The notes beneath the pieces are model-generated. The model ran no database searches, was not told the origin of the DNA, and saw only the letters and a program-made list of their open reading frames with translations. This document shows, one piece after another, positions 45,292 through 53,727 of a DNA stretch of 64,000 nt (positions within the stretch are counted from its first letter, which is position 1; the number at the start of each line of letters is the position of its first letter). A program made the translations under genes and the position numbers. Source of the stretch: CAYNJG01 sp965216885 (GTDB lineage Bacteria; Planctomycetota; Planctomycetia; Pirellulales; Pirellulaceae); contig OZ244208.1 of assembly GCA_965216885.1 (NCBI GenBank), positions 1,612,001 through 1,676,000 of the forward strand, read 5' to 3'.

Positions 45292-46392
45292 TCAGTCGAG
45301 GGCCATGACTGGCAGGTCATCGTCCCGGAGGTGCTCGACACGATCCATTTCGAAGAACGCAAGCTTTTCTCGGGAGTCTCCGAATCCAAAGCTATACCCC
45401 ATGAACTGGCCCACACCGTCGAGAAGGAGTCCAATCAACAATGCGGGAGCCGCTTTCCAGCCCAATCGGCGACGACGTTCCATCGAGTCGGAGCCAAACA
45501 ACTCGCGCCACACGCGAGCTAATCGTACGACCGGAATAAGTGGCGATCCAATTGCGTATGTGACTCGTTTCCATGTCGCCCAGTTTTCCCGTTTGGCTCG
45601 ATTTGCACCATACAGGCGGCCAGCACGTATCCGTAAACTCAACGTGGAGTTCCACCGGGACGGATTTACGTGGCTGACGACGGCTCTTGGCTCAAGGTAA
45701 AAACGGTGCCCCGCCTGTCTCAAGTCCTCGAGCAAACCTCCGTCGCGTCCCAGGTAATCCACAAGCCGGTCACCATACCGCTCATGCAACGTGCTTGTTC
45801 GGAAACTGACGTTATGGCGTGACACCCAATCGGTAGCACCAGCTTCCATCGCACCAACCCAGCGACCATAGCTCAACAACATGTTCGACCAAGACAGAAT
45901 GTGTCGGGGATTGGCGTTCTCAAAGCTATTCCCAATCGCTACGCACTCGCAATTCTGGCTCGCGGCTACAATCCGTTCTGCCCAACCGGAATGCGGATAG
46001 GCATGATCTTCCAGCAACGTTACGACGGGAGCTAATGCCGCTCGAATTCCTGATGCAGCAACCTTGTCAACGTCATTGATTTTGCCTGCGGCAATCTTGC
46101 GGATCCCGAAGAAACCAGCCACGTCGGATGACTGCATGTCCTCCAGGTTTGCAACGGAGGGCGCAATCAGCAATAGCTCGATACTGCCTACGATTGATTG
46201 GCGTTGCAGCTGACGAACAACCTTTCGCAAACTACAGAAGCTCTTTACGGTGACGAGAACCACGGACAAAGCAGGACGCGTTTCGTCGCCAACTTGCGAG
46301 GCCTTGTCCAATTGTGTGTCGTGCGTTGCCTCGGGGGCCATTGTTTTGCCGATCGCACCGTGACACGCTTGTTTCATTTGGTCCATAGCCAA
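45292..46392 (-). CDS. Family 2 glycosyltransferase-like protein
   Basis: A 366-residue protein with a polar 40-residue extension, then the GT-A start LSVVLVTVKSFCSLRKVVRQLQRQ, ELLLIAPS, an acidic LLEDHAYPHSGWAER in the DxD place, and GRDGGLLEDLRQAGHRFYLEPRAVVSHVNPS in the usual acceptor/catalytic region. Two hydrophobic stretches near the C-terminus may bind the membrane. The classical nucleotide-binding D in strand 2 is missing (APSV), so donor recognition may be atypical. The Gfo/Idh gene ends directly upstream, so the two are coupled. Confidence 0.8.
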   Translation of the reverse strand: MAMDQMKQACHGAIGKTMAPEATHDTQLDKASQVGDETRPALSVVLVTVKSFCSLRKVVRQLQRQSIVGSIELLLIAPSVANLEDMQSSDVAGFFGIRKIAAGKINDVDKVAASGIRAALAPVVTLLEDHAYPHSGWAERIVAASQNCECVAIGNSFENANPRHILSWSNMLLSYGRWVGAMEAGATDWVSRHNVSFRTSTLHERYGDRLVDYLGRDGGLLEDLRQAGHRFYLEPRAVVSHVNPSRWNSTLSLRIRAGRLYGANRAKRENWATWKRVTYAIGSPLIPVVRLARVWRELFGSDSMERRRRLGWKAAPALLIGLLLDGVGQFMGYSFGFGDSREKLAFFEMDRVEHLRDDDLPVMALD

Positions 46393-47436
46393 CTATCCAA
46401 TGCCTGAATCAAGGTTAGGTATCTTGCCACCTTCAAGGTTTGAGCGTTCTGCAGCCAAAACCACACCAAGACTCCTGAGTCCGTCCTCGAGAGATACGTC
46501 AGGCTGGACTCCGTCTCGCACACACTCGATGAAGTGGGCTAGAGAACTGCGATGCGAAGATTCAACTGGTCGAAGACGGCCAAGTTCGGTGCCAATATCG
46601 TTCGCGACGGCCCTCGCTCGTGCAAGACGAGAGGTTGGTTGGGTGCCTTCAGAGATGCGGAACCGATTCGTATGTCGCTCGACACGAACCTTCCCTTCCT
46701 CTCCGATGATTTCGACGAAGTCTTCCTCGACAGCTGCCATGGAAACAAACGATTGGACGGGCGTCCCGTCGACGAGTTCCATGTTCACGGTGGCCGTATC
46801 CAGCTCGCTATAGCGAGACTGCGTCAGACAGCCCACGATTCTGGAAACGCGTTGACCGACCAGAAACGGTATGAGGTCGGCGTGATGTGACAGCAAATCC
46901 AGGAGCACGCCGCCACCTGTCTCCCTACGTCGCTTCCAGTCTGGCAACTCACGCCGCATCGTGGTGAATACGGACTGAACCGCCACCACGCGACCAATTT
47001 TGCCGGCAAGGTTGCTTTGCTTCGCTCGCAGGTATAGCGGGTGGAATCGGTAGTTGAGTCCCACCATCAATAGACAGCGGTTGCGTTCCCAAGCTTGGCG
47101 AAGTGAATTGGCCTGCAGTTCATTGATGGCAACGGGTTTTTCCAGGTACACGTGCTTTCCTGCATCCAACGCCGACACGGCGGCAGGAGCGTGCAAGTGC
47201 GAAGGCAGGCAGACTACAACCGCAGAAATGTCGGATTCACGTAGCATGTCCTGATAGTTGGCGAACCGTTGAATTTGAGGAAAGACACGTTTGAGATAGT
47301 CACGTGTTTGCTCGTCTGGCTCGGCAACGGACACGAGCGCACTACCAGGTAAGGCATTGAGTACGCGCATATGAATTCGCTGTGCCACTCTGCCACAGCC
47401 AACCAAACCAACTCGAACGGGCGAGGACGAATTCAT
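46393..47436 (-). CDS. Gfo/Idh/MocA-family oxidoreductase
   Basis: A 347-residue NAD(P)-dependent dehydrogenase. The Rossmann start is VRVGLVGCGRVAQRIHMRVL, the second-strand acid VAEPDEQ, and the catalytic EKP at 99-101 (HVYLEKPVAI). A C-terminal alpha/beta domain follows (YRFHPLYLRAKQ, GGGVLLDLLSHHADLIPFLVG with the catalytic-type DLxxHxxD). In EPS loci such enzymes oxidise or epimerise nucleotide sugars, for example at C3. It starts 16 bp after rmlB and abuts the glycosyltransferase-like gene. Confidence 0.92.
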   Translation of the reverse strand: MNSSSPVRVGLVGCGRVAQRIHMRVLNALPGSALVSVAEPDEQTRDYLKRVFPQIQRFANYQDMLRESDISAVVVCLPSHLHAPAAVSALDAGKHVYLEKPVAINELQANSLRQAWERNRCLLMVGLNYRFHPLYLRAKQSNLAGKIGRVVAVQSVFTTMRRELPDWKRRRETGGGVLLDLLSHHADLIPFLVGQRVSRIVGCLTQSRYSELDTATVNMELVDGTPVQSFVSMAAVEEDFVEIIGEEGKVRVERHTNRFRISEGTQPTSRLARARAVANDIGTELGRLRPVESSHRSSLAHFIECVRDGVQPDVSLEDGLRSLGVVLAAERSNLEGGKIPNLDSGIG

Positions 47437-47452
47437 GTACGATCACCACCCC

Positions 47453-48535
47453 TCACTGCGCAACGTTTCCAGTCGCGGCAGGTGACAAACCCCGTCGCTC
47501 AAGCCGATAGCTGCCGTCAAGAATTTCACGCCACCAGGGATCGTTTTGCAGGTACCAGGCGATTGTTTTTCGAAACGCCTCTTCACCCGTGCTGCTGGGC
47601 TTCCATCCAAGTTCGCTTCGAATCTTCGAGGCATCAATCGCGTATCGTCGGTCGTGACCCGGCCGATCTTCGACGAACGCGATCTGAGACGCATAGCTCC
47701 TCCCGGACGGCAGGGGCTTTAGCTCGTCGAGGAGTTTGCAAAGCGTCTGGACGAGTCGAATGTTCGACATTTCATTGTTTCCACCGATGTTGTAGGTCTC
47801 ACCTGGTTGCCCCTGGCACGCTACTTCAACCAGGGCTTCGCAATGATCGGCAACGAATAGCCAATCTCGAATGTTTTCTCCATTGCCATAAACGGGGATC
47901 CGGCTTCCGGCAATCGCATTCAGAATCACAACCGGAATCAGTTTTTCGGGGAATTGAAACGGCCCATAATTGTTGGAGCAGTTTGTCACGATCACCGGCA
48001 ATCGATAGGTATGGAACCATGCTCGAGCCAGGTGGTCGGACGCGGCCTTGCTGGCGGAGTAGGGAGACCGTGGTGCGTAAGGCGTGCTTTCCTTGAAAGA
48101 TCCGTGAGACCCCAGTGATCCGTAGACCTCATCGGTCGATACATGGATGAACCGGAATTGCCGTTTGCGATCGTCCGGGAGTTGTTCGAAGTAGTGCCTC
48201 GCGGCGTCGAGTACGGTATAGGTGCCAACGACATTGGTTTGGATGAACGCGTCCGGCTCGTCGATTGAGCGATCGACATGGCTTTCCGCTGCCAAATGCA
48301 TCACGACGTCTGGCTTAAAGTCGTCCATGGCGATTTGAATCACCGTCGACGTTGTTACGTCAGCGTGGAGGAATTGGTAACGGTCGTCATGTTCCTTGTC
48401 TTTCAGTGATGCGCGACTGCCTGCGTAGGTCAATGCGTCGATATTCAACACATGGCAGTCCGTTGAATCCAGGAGATGCCGAACGAGGTTGCAGCCAATG
48501 AAGCCACATCCGCCAGTTACCAAGACACGTTTCAT
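47453..48535 (-). CDS. rmlB: dTDP-glucose 4,6-dehydratase
   Basis: A 360-residue short-chain dehydrogenase that converts dTDP-glucose to dTDP-4-keto-6-deoxyglucose. It has TGGCGFIG (7-14), the catalytic STDEVYG (133-139, D135-E136) and Y159-x3-K163 (SPYSASK), plus AESHVDRSI and NIGGNNEMSN. Length and motifs are canonical. With rmlA (20211) it feeds deoxysugar synthesis; no rmlC is seen in the window. It precedes the Gfo/Idh gene by 16 bp on the minus strand. Confidence 0.95.
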   Translation of the reverse strand: MKRVLVTGGCGFIGCNLVRHLLDSTDCHVLNIDALTYAGSRASLKDKEHDDRYQFLHADVTTSTVIQIAMDDFKPDVVMHLAAESHVDRSIDEPDAFIQTNVVGTYTVLDAARHYFEQLPDDRKRQFRFIHVSTDEVYGSLGSHGSFKESTPYAPRSPYSASKAASDHLARAWFHTYRLPVIVTNCSNNYGPFQFPEKLIPVVILNAIAGSRIPVYGNGENIRDWLFVADHCEALVEVACQGQPGETYNIGGNNEMSNIRLVQTLCKLLDELKPLPSGRSYASQIAFVEDRPGHDRRYAIDASKIRSELGWKPSSTGEEAFRKTIAWYLQNDPWWREILDGSYRLERRGLSPAATGNVAQ

Positions 48536-48850
48536 TTTGATGTTCCAAAGCGTTCGATATCAGTGGAGTAGCAGCGAGTGATACTTCACTCGTGTTCGGT
48601 TGGTCAGCACGGCGTTGATGTTGTGTCATCGGTGGTGCCATACCACGTCGTCCGGGAAAAGCAGATCGTCTACTGCTGCCCAGGGCGATCGTGATGGCCT
48701 GGCGTTTCGACCACGTTCACCCCGACACCCGCCAAACTGTTCGCGAATGACTGAATTCGTTTCCGGGGAACAGGCCTGGTAGGGTAGCCAGTCCCCCGTG
48801 GCGTTCGTTCAGGAATGACCTGGTTTCCTCAGCCGTAACAACCATTGGTC
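48536..48850. other. Intergenic stretch, nothing firm
   Basis: 315 bases on the minus-strand run between the RmlD-like gene and rmlB. A 45-residue frame overlaps the RmlD-like stop as ATGA (start near 48854) but resembles nothing. No clear promoter for rmlB was found. Confidence 0.4.
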
Positions 48851-49735
48851 TCATACCGGTAAGTCGGACGTCGTCCAGGCTGCGAGCGATTCTCTGATCG
48901 CTTCCCGAACTGGTCGTAGGTGAATTCCGAAGGAAGCGAGTTTCTGCGACGACATCACGCAATTGCTTCGAGGTGTTCTGGCTGCCAACTGCATAAACGC
49001 TCGTTCGTTCGGGAAGAAGCGAAACTTTTTGCGACACACATCGCTTTCTGTCAACAATTCAACGATTTCACTTGTGGCAATGGATCCTGGATTCGTGACG
49101 TTATAGATCCCGCACGGGATTTCGCGTCGCCATGATTCGACGCAGGCAGAAACAAAGTCGGCTCGATGCGAAATGCTATTCGTTGCCTGCAGCAACATGT
49201 CGTAAGCCATGAGTTTGCTCAAATAGTTGCGAGGACAATCGTATGCATCGAAGGGGATGCGGAGCCTCCAGACGTACACGTTTTTCTCGTTGGCAAGCAC
49301 CTCTTCGCCAAGGGCTTTGGTGCCCGAGTAGAAGGAACAATTACCGTTGCGGAAGCAAAAGTTGGGCTCATCTACTTCAGTAAAGCCCGACCCGTCAGGA
49401 TGCGAACCTGAGAAAATGCAACCTGAGGAAACGTGCCCCCACGGGATGCCAGCCGTCCGACAAGCCACCGCGACGCGGCCTGGCAAGACCGCGTTCCCGA
49501 ACATGCATTCCGCCTTGTGATCTTCGCACGCGTCGACGTTCGGTTTACCCGTATATCCCGCTGCATTGATGAGGAAACTTGCGCGGTTCTCCTGGATAGC
49601 CCTCGCCAGATCTCGAGGGTTCTCTCCGTTGAATTCGGCACGAGTTACTGCCTTGAACGGAATCCCTCGTCGCAGTAATTCCGAGCCGAATGCCGAACCG
49701 ATGTATCCGTTTCCGCCGAGTAGTATTACGCTCAT
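48851..49735 (-). CDS. RmlD-like sugar-nucleotide reductase (extended SDR)
   Basis: A 294-residue NAD(P)-binding protein: the loop ILLGGNGYIGSAFGSELL (GGNGYIG at 7-13), the strand LINAAGYTGKPNVDACE with the RmlD-type NxxAxTxVDxxE pattern, VSSGCIFSG and the catalytic FYSGTKALGEE (Tyr-x3-Lys). This is the branch of dTDP-4-dehydrorhamnose reductases and related sugar reductases, but sequence is divergent (YTGKPNVDAC), so the exact substrate, likely the product of the rmlA/rmlB route or another 4-keto sugar, is uncertain. It lies 157 bp after the gene at 49893. Confidence 0.85.
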   Translation of the reverse strand: MSVILLGGNGYIGSAFGSELLRRGIPFKAVTRAEFNGENPRDLARAIQENRASFLINAAGYTGKPNVDACEDHKAECMFGNAVLPGRVAVACRTAGIPWGHVSSGCIFSGSHPDGSGFTEVDEPNFCFRNGNCSFYSGTKALGEEVLANEKNVYVWRLRIPFDAYDCPRNYLSKLMAYDMLLQATNSISHRADFVSACVESWRREIPCGIYNVTNPGSIATSEIVELLTESDVCRKKFRFFPNERAFMQLAARTPRSNCVMSSQKLASFGIHLRPVREAIRESLAAWTTSDLPV

Positions 49736-49892
49736 TGGGCAAACGTCCGCATTGCCAGGGCAAACATTCTTACCATTACCGCCGATAGCAGTTCCTCTTC
49801 CCGGGAGTTTTTCCAGAGCACGCGGCGGAAGAACTTTGCCGCCTGACCGGGGGCCGTGCTGTGATTTGCCTCCTTCATTCGCTCATCGGCAT

Positions 49893-50768
49893 TCACCATA
49901 CGAGACAGGAGGAGATGGTGTTGTGCGACCAGTCACTCGAGTTTCGAATCACCTGTTTTGCCATGAGGAACTTACGGTGCTCTTCCTCATACTTGATGTG
50001 GTAGCCAAGCGATTTGCTCAACTGCCCTCCTTGCCAACGAGTATGTCCCGAGGCAGCTCGAACGGTGTACATCGTTGCCGGAAATCTCTTGATTCTTGCG
50101 AGAATTCCCGCCTCCCTAAATGAGAATTGCAGATACTTCTCCAAATTCCATTCATTCGAATACGACATCCTCTCGCGCAGTCCGTTGGGATCCTGCAGCA
50201 TTGGATCCACGACAGAAAGTACCTTGAGGAGGTCGCGTTGGTGCACCACAACGTGCCGGTCCGTAATGCCTCCGTAGTCTTCTCCCTGGGGTACCCAGAT
50301 GAAATCTGGATCCAGGAGACGAAGGGGGATTTGCGGTAAGCGGTGAATGTAGTCCGAACGCGTAATTACGAACCTGTCGTATTTCAGGTGCACGCCGGTC
50401 TCTAACAGCTTGTGTTTCAGGAACCAGCGAAAGAATAACAATATCCCGGCCGATCCGGGATGCTCCTCCGCACCCCGGACTCCTCCCAGCCATTGGTCCT
50501 TGATCGACAACAACTGCCGCCATTCGGGATCGCCGTCTTCCGACTCGCAGGCAAAGTCAAAGGCTTCGCCCCAGTCTTCCGGTTCCGGGAACTTCCAGAC
50601 GTATTCGGCCTTCTTGTAGAAAGGATTCTCCGTGTCTTCACGTGGGTTGTCGGCCACGCAAAGGCACAGATCGGCGTCATACGTTCCCAATACGTTTGAC
50701 GCAAACAAGTCAAACGTGTGTTCGTGTGCGCGCGTTTCCGCGAGCACGATTACGAGGGTCGATTCCAA
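49893..50768 (-). CDS. Putative glycosyltransferase, WavE/capsule-type hypothetical
   Basis: A 291-residue soluble protein starting STLVIVLAETRAHEHTFDLF, with LCLCVADNPRED, a central RFVITRSDYIHRLPQIPL and WVPQGEDYGGITDRHVVVHQRDLLKVLSV. The 'TRSDY' followed by 'GDxYGGxxDRHxV' pattern resembles WavE-type and other surface-polysaccharide transferases of GT-A origin, in which the acid of RSD may bind the donor. I am not certain of the family. Its start is 3 bp after the epimerase stop, which supports a role in glycan assembly. Confidence 0.65.
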   Translation of the reverse strand: MESTLVIVLAETRAHEHTFDLFASNVLGTYDADLCLCVADNPREDTENPFYKKAEYVWKFPEPEDWGEAFDFACESEDGDPEWRQLLSIKDQWLGGVRGAEEHPGSAGILLFFRWFLKHKLLETGVHLKYDRFVITRSDYIHRLPQIPLRLLDPDFIWVPQGEDYGGITDRHVVVHQRDLLKVLSVVDPMLQDPNGLRERMSYSNEWNLEKYLQFSFREAGILARIKRFPATMYTVRAASGHTRWQGGQLSKSLGYHIKYEEEHRKFLMAKQVIRNSSDWSHNTISSCLVW

Positions 50769-50771
50769 TGT

Positions 50772-51794
50772 TTATCGCTCCATCAAGAGATGCTCAAGTT
50801 CCGTCTTGACCACTTCCTTGTTCCGATTGCGTGTGTACCAGTCGATCGTCTCAAGCAGCCCTTGCTCCAACGTGAACTGTGGAACCCAGCCCGTCGTTTC
50901 TCTGGCAATTCGAGTGTCGGCCGCCCGATGTTTGACACCCACCGGCTTGTCAGTTTGGTGGTGTATCCCGTTGGGTGGCGTCCAGCCGATCAGGTCAAAG
51001 ATGGTTTGAGCAGCGAGATTGAGACTGACGAAGTCGCTCGTTCCCGCGTTGACGGCCGAGCCGTCGGTGATGTGTTCGCAGGCCAACATCAGCCCATTTA
51101 CGATGTCGTTCACAAAGGTGAAGTTGCGACTCTGTTCACCATCCCCCCAGATCTCGAAGGGTGATTGCTGAATGACGGCTTTGGCGATCAGGGCAATTAT
51201 CGCGTGACTTTCGTTTTCTCGCGGCCCGTAGGCGGTAAAGATCCGAACGGAGGAGGCTTTGGTTCCAAACTGTTTGTTGAATGCCTTGAGGGATAGTTCT
51301 CCCATGAGCTTGGCCCAGCCGTACTCTTCGTCCGCAAAGGCTCCGCCGCGTTCGGTGAAGGAGACCATATCTTCGCGAAGCAACGTTTTGCCTTGCTGAA
51401 TGTCTGTCGGATAGACACATCCCGAACTGGCAAAGGTGATTCGGTCCACGCCATTGCGAACCGCATTCTCAAACACAATGTTGTCGAGCGCCATGTTCGT
51501 GGAACAATTGGCCGGATGGGTCGCAATGTAGCCACGCCCGCCGTGGTCTGCCGCGAGGTGAAATACGATCTCGCAGTCCTGCGTAGCCAGCTTTGCGAAT
51601 TCGCAGTCCTTCAAATCTCCCTCGAAGACTTCCACCTGATTCTTTACCGATGCAAGGTTCTCCACCTTGCCGGACGAGAAGTTGTCCGCGACCCGCACGT
51701 CTCCACCGCATTCCACGAGGGACTCGACCAGGTGGCTTCCGATGAAGCTGGCGCCTCCGGTAACCAGGATCTTTTTGGATTTAAAGAACGCCAT
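50772..51794 (-). CDS. NAD-dependent nucleotide-sugar epimerase/dehydratase
   Basis: A 340-residue extended SDR: KKILVTGGASFIGSHLVESL (TGGASFIG), VFHLAADHGGRGYIATHP, ASSGCVYPTDIQQG, and catalytic EEYGWAKLMGELSL (Tyr-x3-Lys). The GGRGYIxTHPAxCxxNM stretch is seen in GDP-mannose 3,5-epimerase-like and related enzymes. Substrate unknown, likely a UDP- or GDP-sugar. ATG 51794 starts the conserved strand; an in-frame ATG at 51821 would add nine residues. A candidate sigma54 promoter lies upstream (51886-51900). First gene of the minus-strand EPS run. Confidence 0.9.
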   Translation of the reverse strand: MAFFKSKKILVTGGASFIGSHLVESLVECGGDVRVADNFSSGKVENLASVKNQVEVFEGDLKDCEFAKLATQDCEIVFHLAADHGGRGYIATHPANCSTNMALDNIVFENAVRNGVDRITFASSGCVYPTDIQQGKTLLREDMVSFTERGGAFADEEYGWAKLMGELSLKAFNKQFGTKASSVRIFTAYGPRENESHAIIALIAKAVIQQSPFEIWGDGEQSRNFTFVNDIVNGLMLACEHITDGSAVNAGTSDFVSLNLAAQTIFDLIGWTPPNGIHHQTDKPVGVKHRAADTRIARETTGWVPQFTLEQGLLETIDWYTRNRNKEVVKTELEHLLMER

Positions 51795-51885
51795 AGATGA
51801 TCTTGGGAGATGATAAGTCATGAACTTTCAACAGGCTTTGCAACTGGGGTGATGGGATATCCAAGCGATTGCAAATTCCGGTATT

Positions 51886-51900
51886 GCAAGCCACATGCCG
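51886..51900 (-). promoter_or_regulatory. Sigma54 promoter of the minus-strand EPS run
   Basis: On the minus strand CGGCATG, four bases, TTGC (51900 to 51886). Nine of the eleven consensus positions match, with GG and GC ten bases apart. Start would be near 51874, 53-80 nt before the epimerase gene. Confidence 0.6.
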
Positions 51901-51939
51901 TTAGAGAGTTGAGCGGATAAGAGCAACCGTCCCTGGCGA

Positions 51940-51982
51940 AATGTCTCACTCTTGTATGAGGCGTACTTCAAATTGAGACATT
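51940..51982. promoter_or_regulatory. 9-bp inverted repeat, possible activator site
   Basis: AATGTCTCA (51940-51948) and TGAGACATT (51974-51982) are perfect inverses. They lie between two divergent sigma54 candidates, about 40-100 bp and 140-180 bp away, where NtrC-type activators usually bind. Confidence 0.4.
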
Positions 51983-52122
51983 GCTCGTGAGATGATTCAG
52001 GGCATTCCTCGAAAATTCGCGGCGGCCGTCGGCTACTTGTGGCACGAAAGTCGGCAGCGATTGCAGCTCACGCCGTGTCTGACTGTCCGTTGACGACGAA
52101 TTCTCCCGGAAGCTTGTCACCG
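51983..52122. other. Remaining part of the divergent promoter region
   Basis: Completes the 361-388-base gap between the divergent epimerase and flippase genes. Nothing gene-like. Confidence 0.4.
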
Positions 52123-52137
52123 TGGCATTTCAATTGC
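52123..52137 (+). promoter_or_regulatory. Sigma54 promoter of the second flippase gene
   Basis: TGGCATT, four bases, TTGC. Nine of the eleven consensus positions match, with correct spacing. Start would be near 52148, 35 nt before the TTG at 52183. Confidence 0.6.
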
Positions 52138-52182
52138 CTAGTCAAAGAGTTCCAATCCGCGCTCTGAACTTGGAATGAAGTC

Positions 52183-53520
52183 TTGACAGTCAATGTTTCG
52201 AACAGGTTGGGTGACCGTCGCGTCAGCTCCGCGCGTAAGCCCCCAGGCAACAAGCTGCGCGGGTGGCTGCGTGCTGGAGTCCTGAGCTCCGTGAATCAAC
52301 TGGGTTCGGAGTCACTGGCTCTTGCGAGGAATGTCCTCGTTGCGAGGATGATTGGGCCCTTTGAGATGGGCACTGCAGTGACGGTTCTCCTGGCAATCCG
52401 CATGCTGGAAATGCTCAGCGACATGTCGTTTGACCGTCTTGTAATACAGGCACCCGATGGGAATTCGCCGAGATTCCAGGCAAACGGTCAGGCTCTGCTG
52501 GTCGTGCGTGGGGCCCTGATTGCCATGGCCATCAATTTGTTGGCGTGGCCGGCGTCTCTGCTGTTTGGCGTTTCACCCTGGGCGTATGTGGCTATCTCTT
52601 TCGTACCTTTGGCCCGAGGGCTCATCCATCTGGACTACAAACGCCTTCAGCGTTCCTTGGGATTCAGAAAAACAATCGCAGTAGAATTGACGTCCTCGAT
52701 ACTCGTCACCGCACTGGCGGTCCCACTGGCAACCTACGTTCGCGACTACACGGTCGTCTTGTGGATTCACGTCGCTCACGCCTTCCTGACGACGGCACTG
52801 TCGCATCGCCTCGCCGAACGAAAATACTCCCTCCGTTTTGATGCCGGCATCGTGCGAAGATTCGTCGAGTACGGTTGGCCACTGATGTTGAACGCATTGA
52901 TCCTCGCAGCCGTGATGCAGGGGGACCGGCTTATCGTAGCGTTTTCTTTCTCCGCAGTAGAACTCGGACGCTACGCCGTTGTCTTTCAATTGGTTTCACT
53001 TCCGGCCCAGATCGTGGCTCGCGTTGCTTCATCCGTAATGTTGCCCTTGCTGGCCAAAGTACAGGACAATCGACGCACGTTTGGGTTGCGTCTACAAGTC
53101 TGCGGTGTCATCTTGGGATTCCTTGCGATTGTCTTCCTGGTGACGTTGCCACAATTTGCGGCGTACGTAATCACTCATGTTTACGGCCCCGAATTTCTCG
53201 TTTCGACGGAACTCATCCATTGGCTGACACTCGCCGCCGCCGTCTCGATCGGTCGTTGTTGCTTTGGCGTATCTTCCCTCGCTCTCGCGGACTGTCGGAT
53301 ACCACTCATTGCAAACCTCTTCAAGCTATCCGCAGTGTGTGTAGCTGCCATATCGGCATGGAACGGGTGCTCATTGGAGTACATCGTGGTCGCGACGTGT
53401 TGGGGGGAGGTCATGGCGGCGTTTGCCGAGATGATGCTTCTCTACCGCAGACATTCCTTGCCTGTGAGGGCCGGAGTTCTGGTCTTAATCCTGACGATGT
53501 GCGTCAGCTATTTCTTGTGA
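52183..53520 (+). CDS. Second polysaccharide flippase (Wzx-like)
   Basis: A 445-residue protein with about 12 hydrophobic segments. Family marks: SVNQLGSESLALARNVLVARMIGPFEMGTAVTVLLAI, a GDRLIVAFSFSAVELGRYAVVFQLVSLPAQI segment, and ELIHWLTLAAAVSIGR. It is of the polysaccharide_synt/MOP type, like the flippase at 43743 but with little direct similarity. A TTG start (52183) fits the predicted transcript leader of 35 nt; no strong Shine-Dalgarno is visible. It stands alone at the end of the EPS locus and may handle a different repeat unit or act as a lipid-linked sugar translocase. Confidence 0.87.
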   Translation: MTVNVSNRLGDRRVSSARKPPGNKLRGWLRAGVLSSVNQLGSESLALARNVLVARMIGPFEMGTAVTVLLAIRMLEMLSDMSFDRLVIQAPDGNSPRFQANGQALLVVRGALIAMAINLLAWPASLLFGVSPWAYVAISFVPLARGLIHLDYKRLQRSLGFRKTIAVELTSSILVTALAVPLATYVRDYTVVLWIHVAHAFLTTALSHRLAERKYSLRFDAGIVRRFVEYGWPLMLNALILAAVMQGDRLIVAFSFSAVELGRYAVVFQLVSLPAQIVARVASSVMLPLLAKVQDNRRTFGLRLQVCGVILGFLAIVFLVTLPQFAAYVITHVYGPEFLVSTELIHWLTLAAAVSIGRCCFGVSSLALADCRIPLIANLFKLSAVCVAAISAWNGCSLEYIVVATCWGEVMAAFAEMMLLYRRHSLPVRAGVLVLILTMCVSYFL

Positions 53521-53727
53521 TGCCCGAGGCCGCAAGAGTCAAGAGTGTATACTGCCGGCATCGAGGCCCACGAAGTTTCACTTACCTGTTTCGCGACCGC
53601 GAACACTGGCTACCAAATTGATAATTGCATAGTCTTTCCTCAAGACTGTCCAATACGTCGTGGTTCCCAAATCAAAGTTCGCGGGGAAATGGCGTAGGTA
53701 GTTTCGGGAGGAGCTTTAGACGTCGCG

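Noticed and set aside
47371..48096. 241-residue plus-strand open frame
   Set aside because: Antisense to rmlB, Arg/Ser/Cys-rich, no motif.
48720..48856. 45-residue minus-strand frame with ATGA overlap to the RmlD-like gene
   Set aside because: Overlap is suggestive, but there is no homology and the length is near chance.
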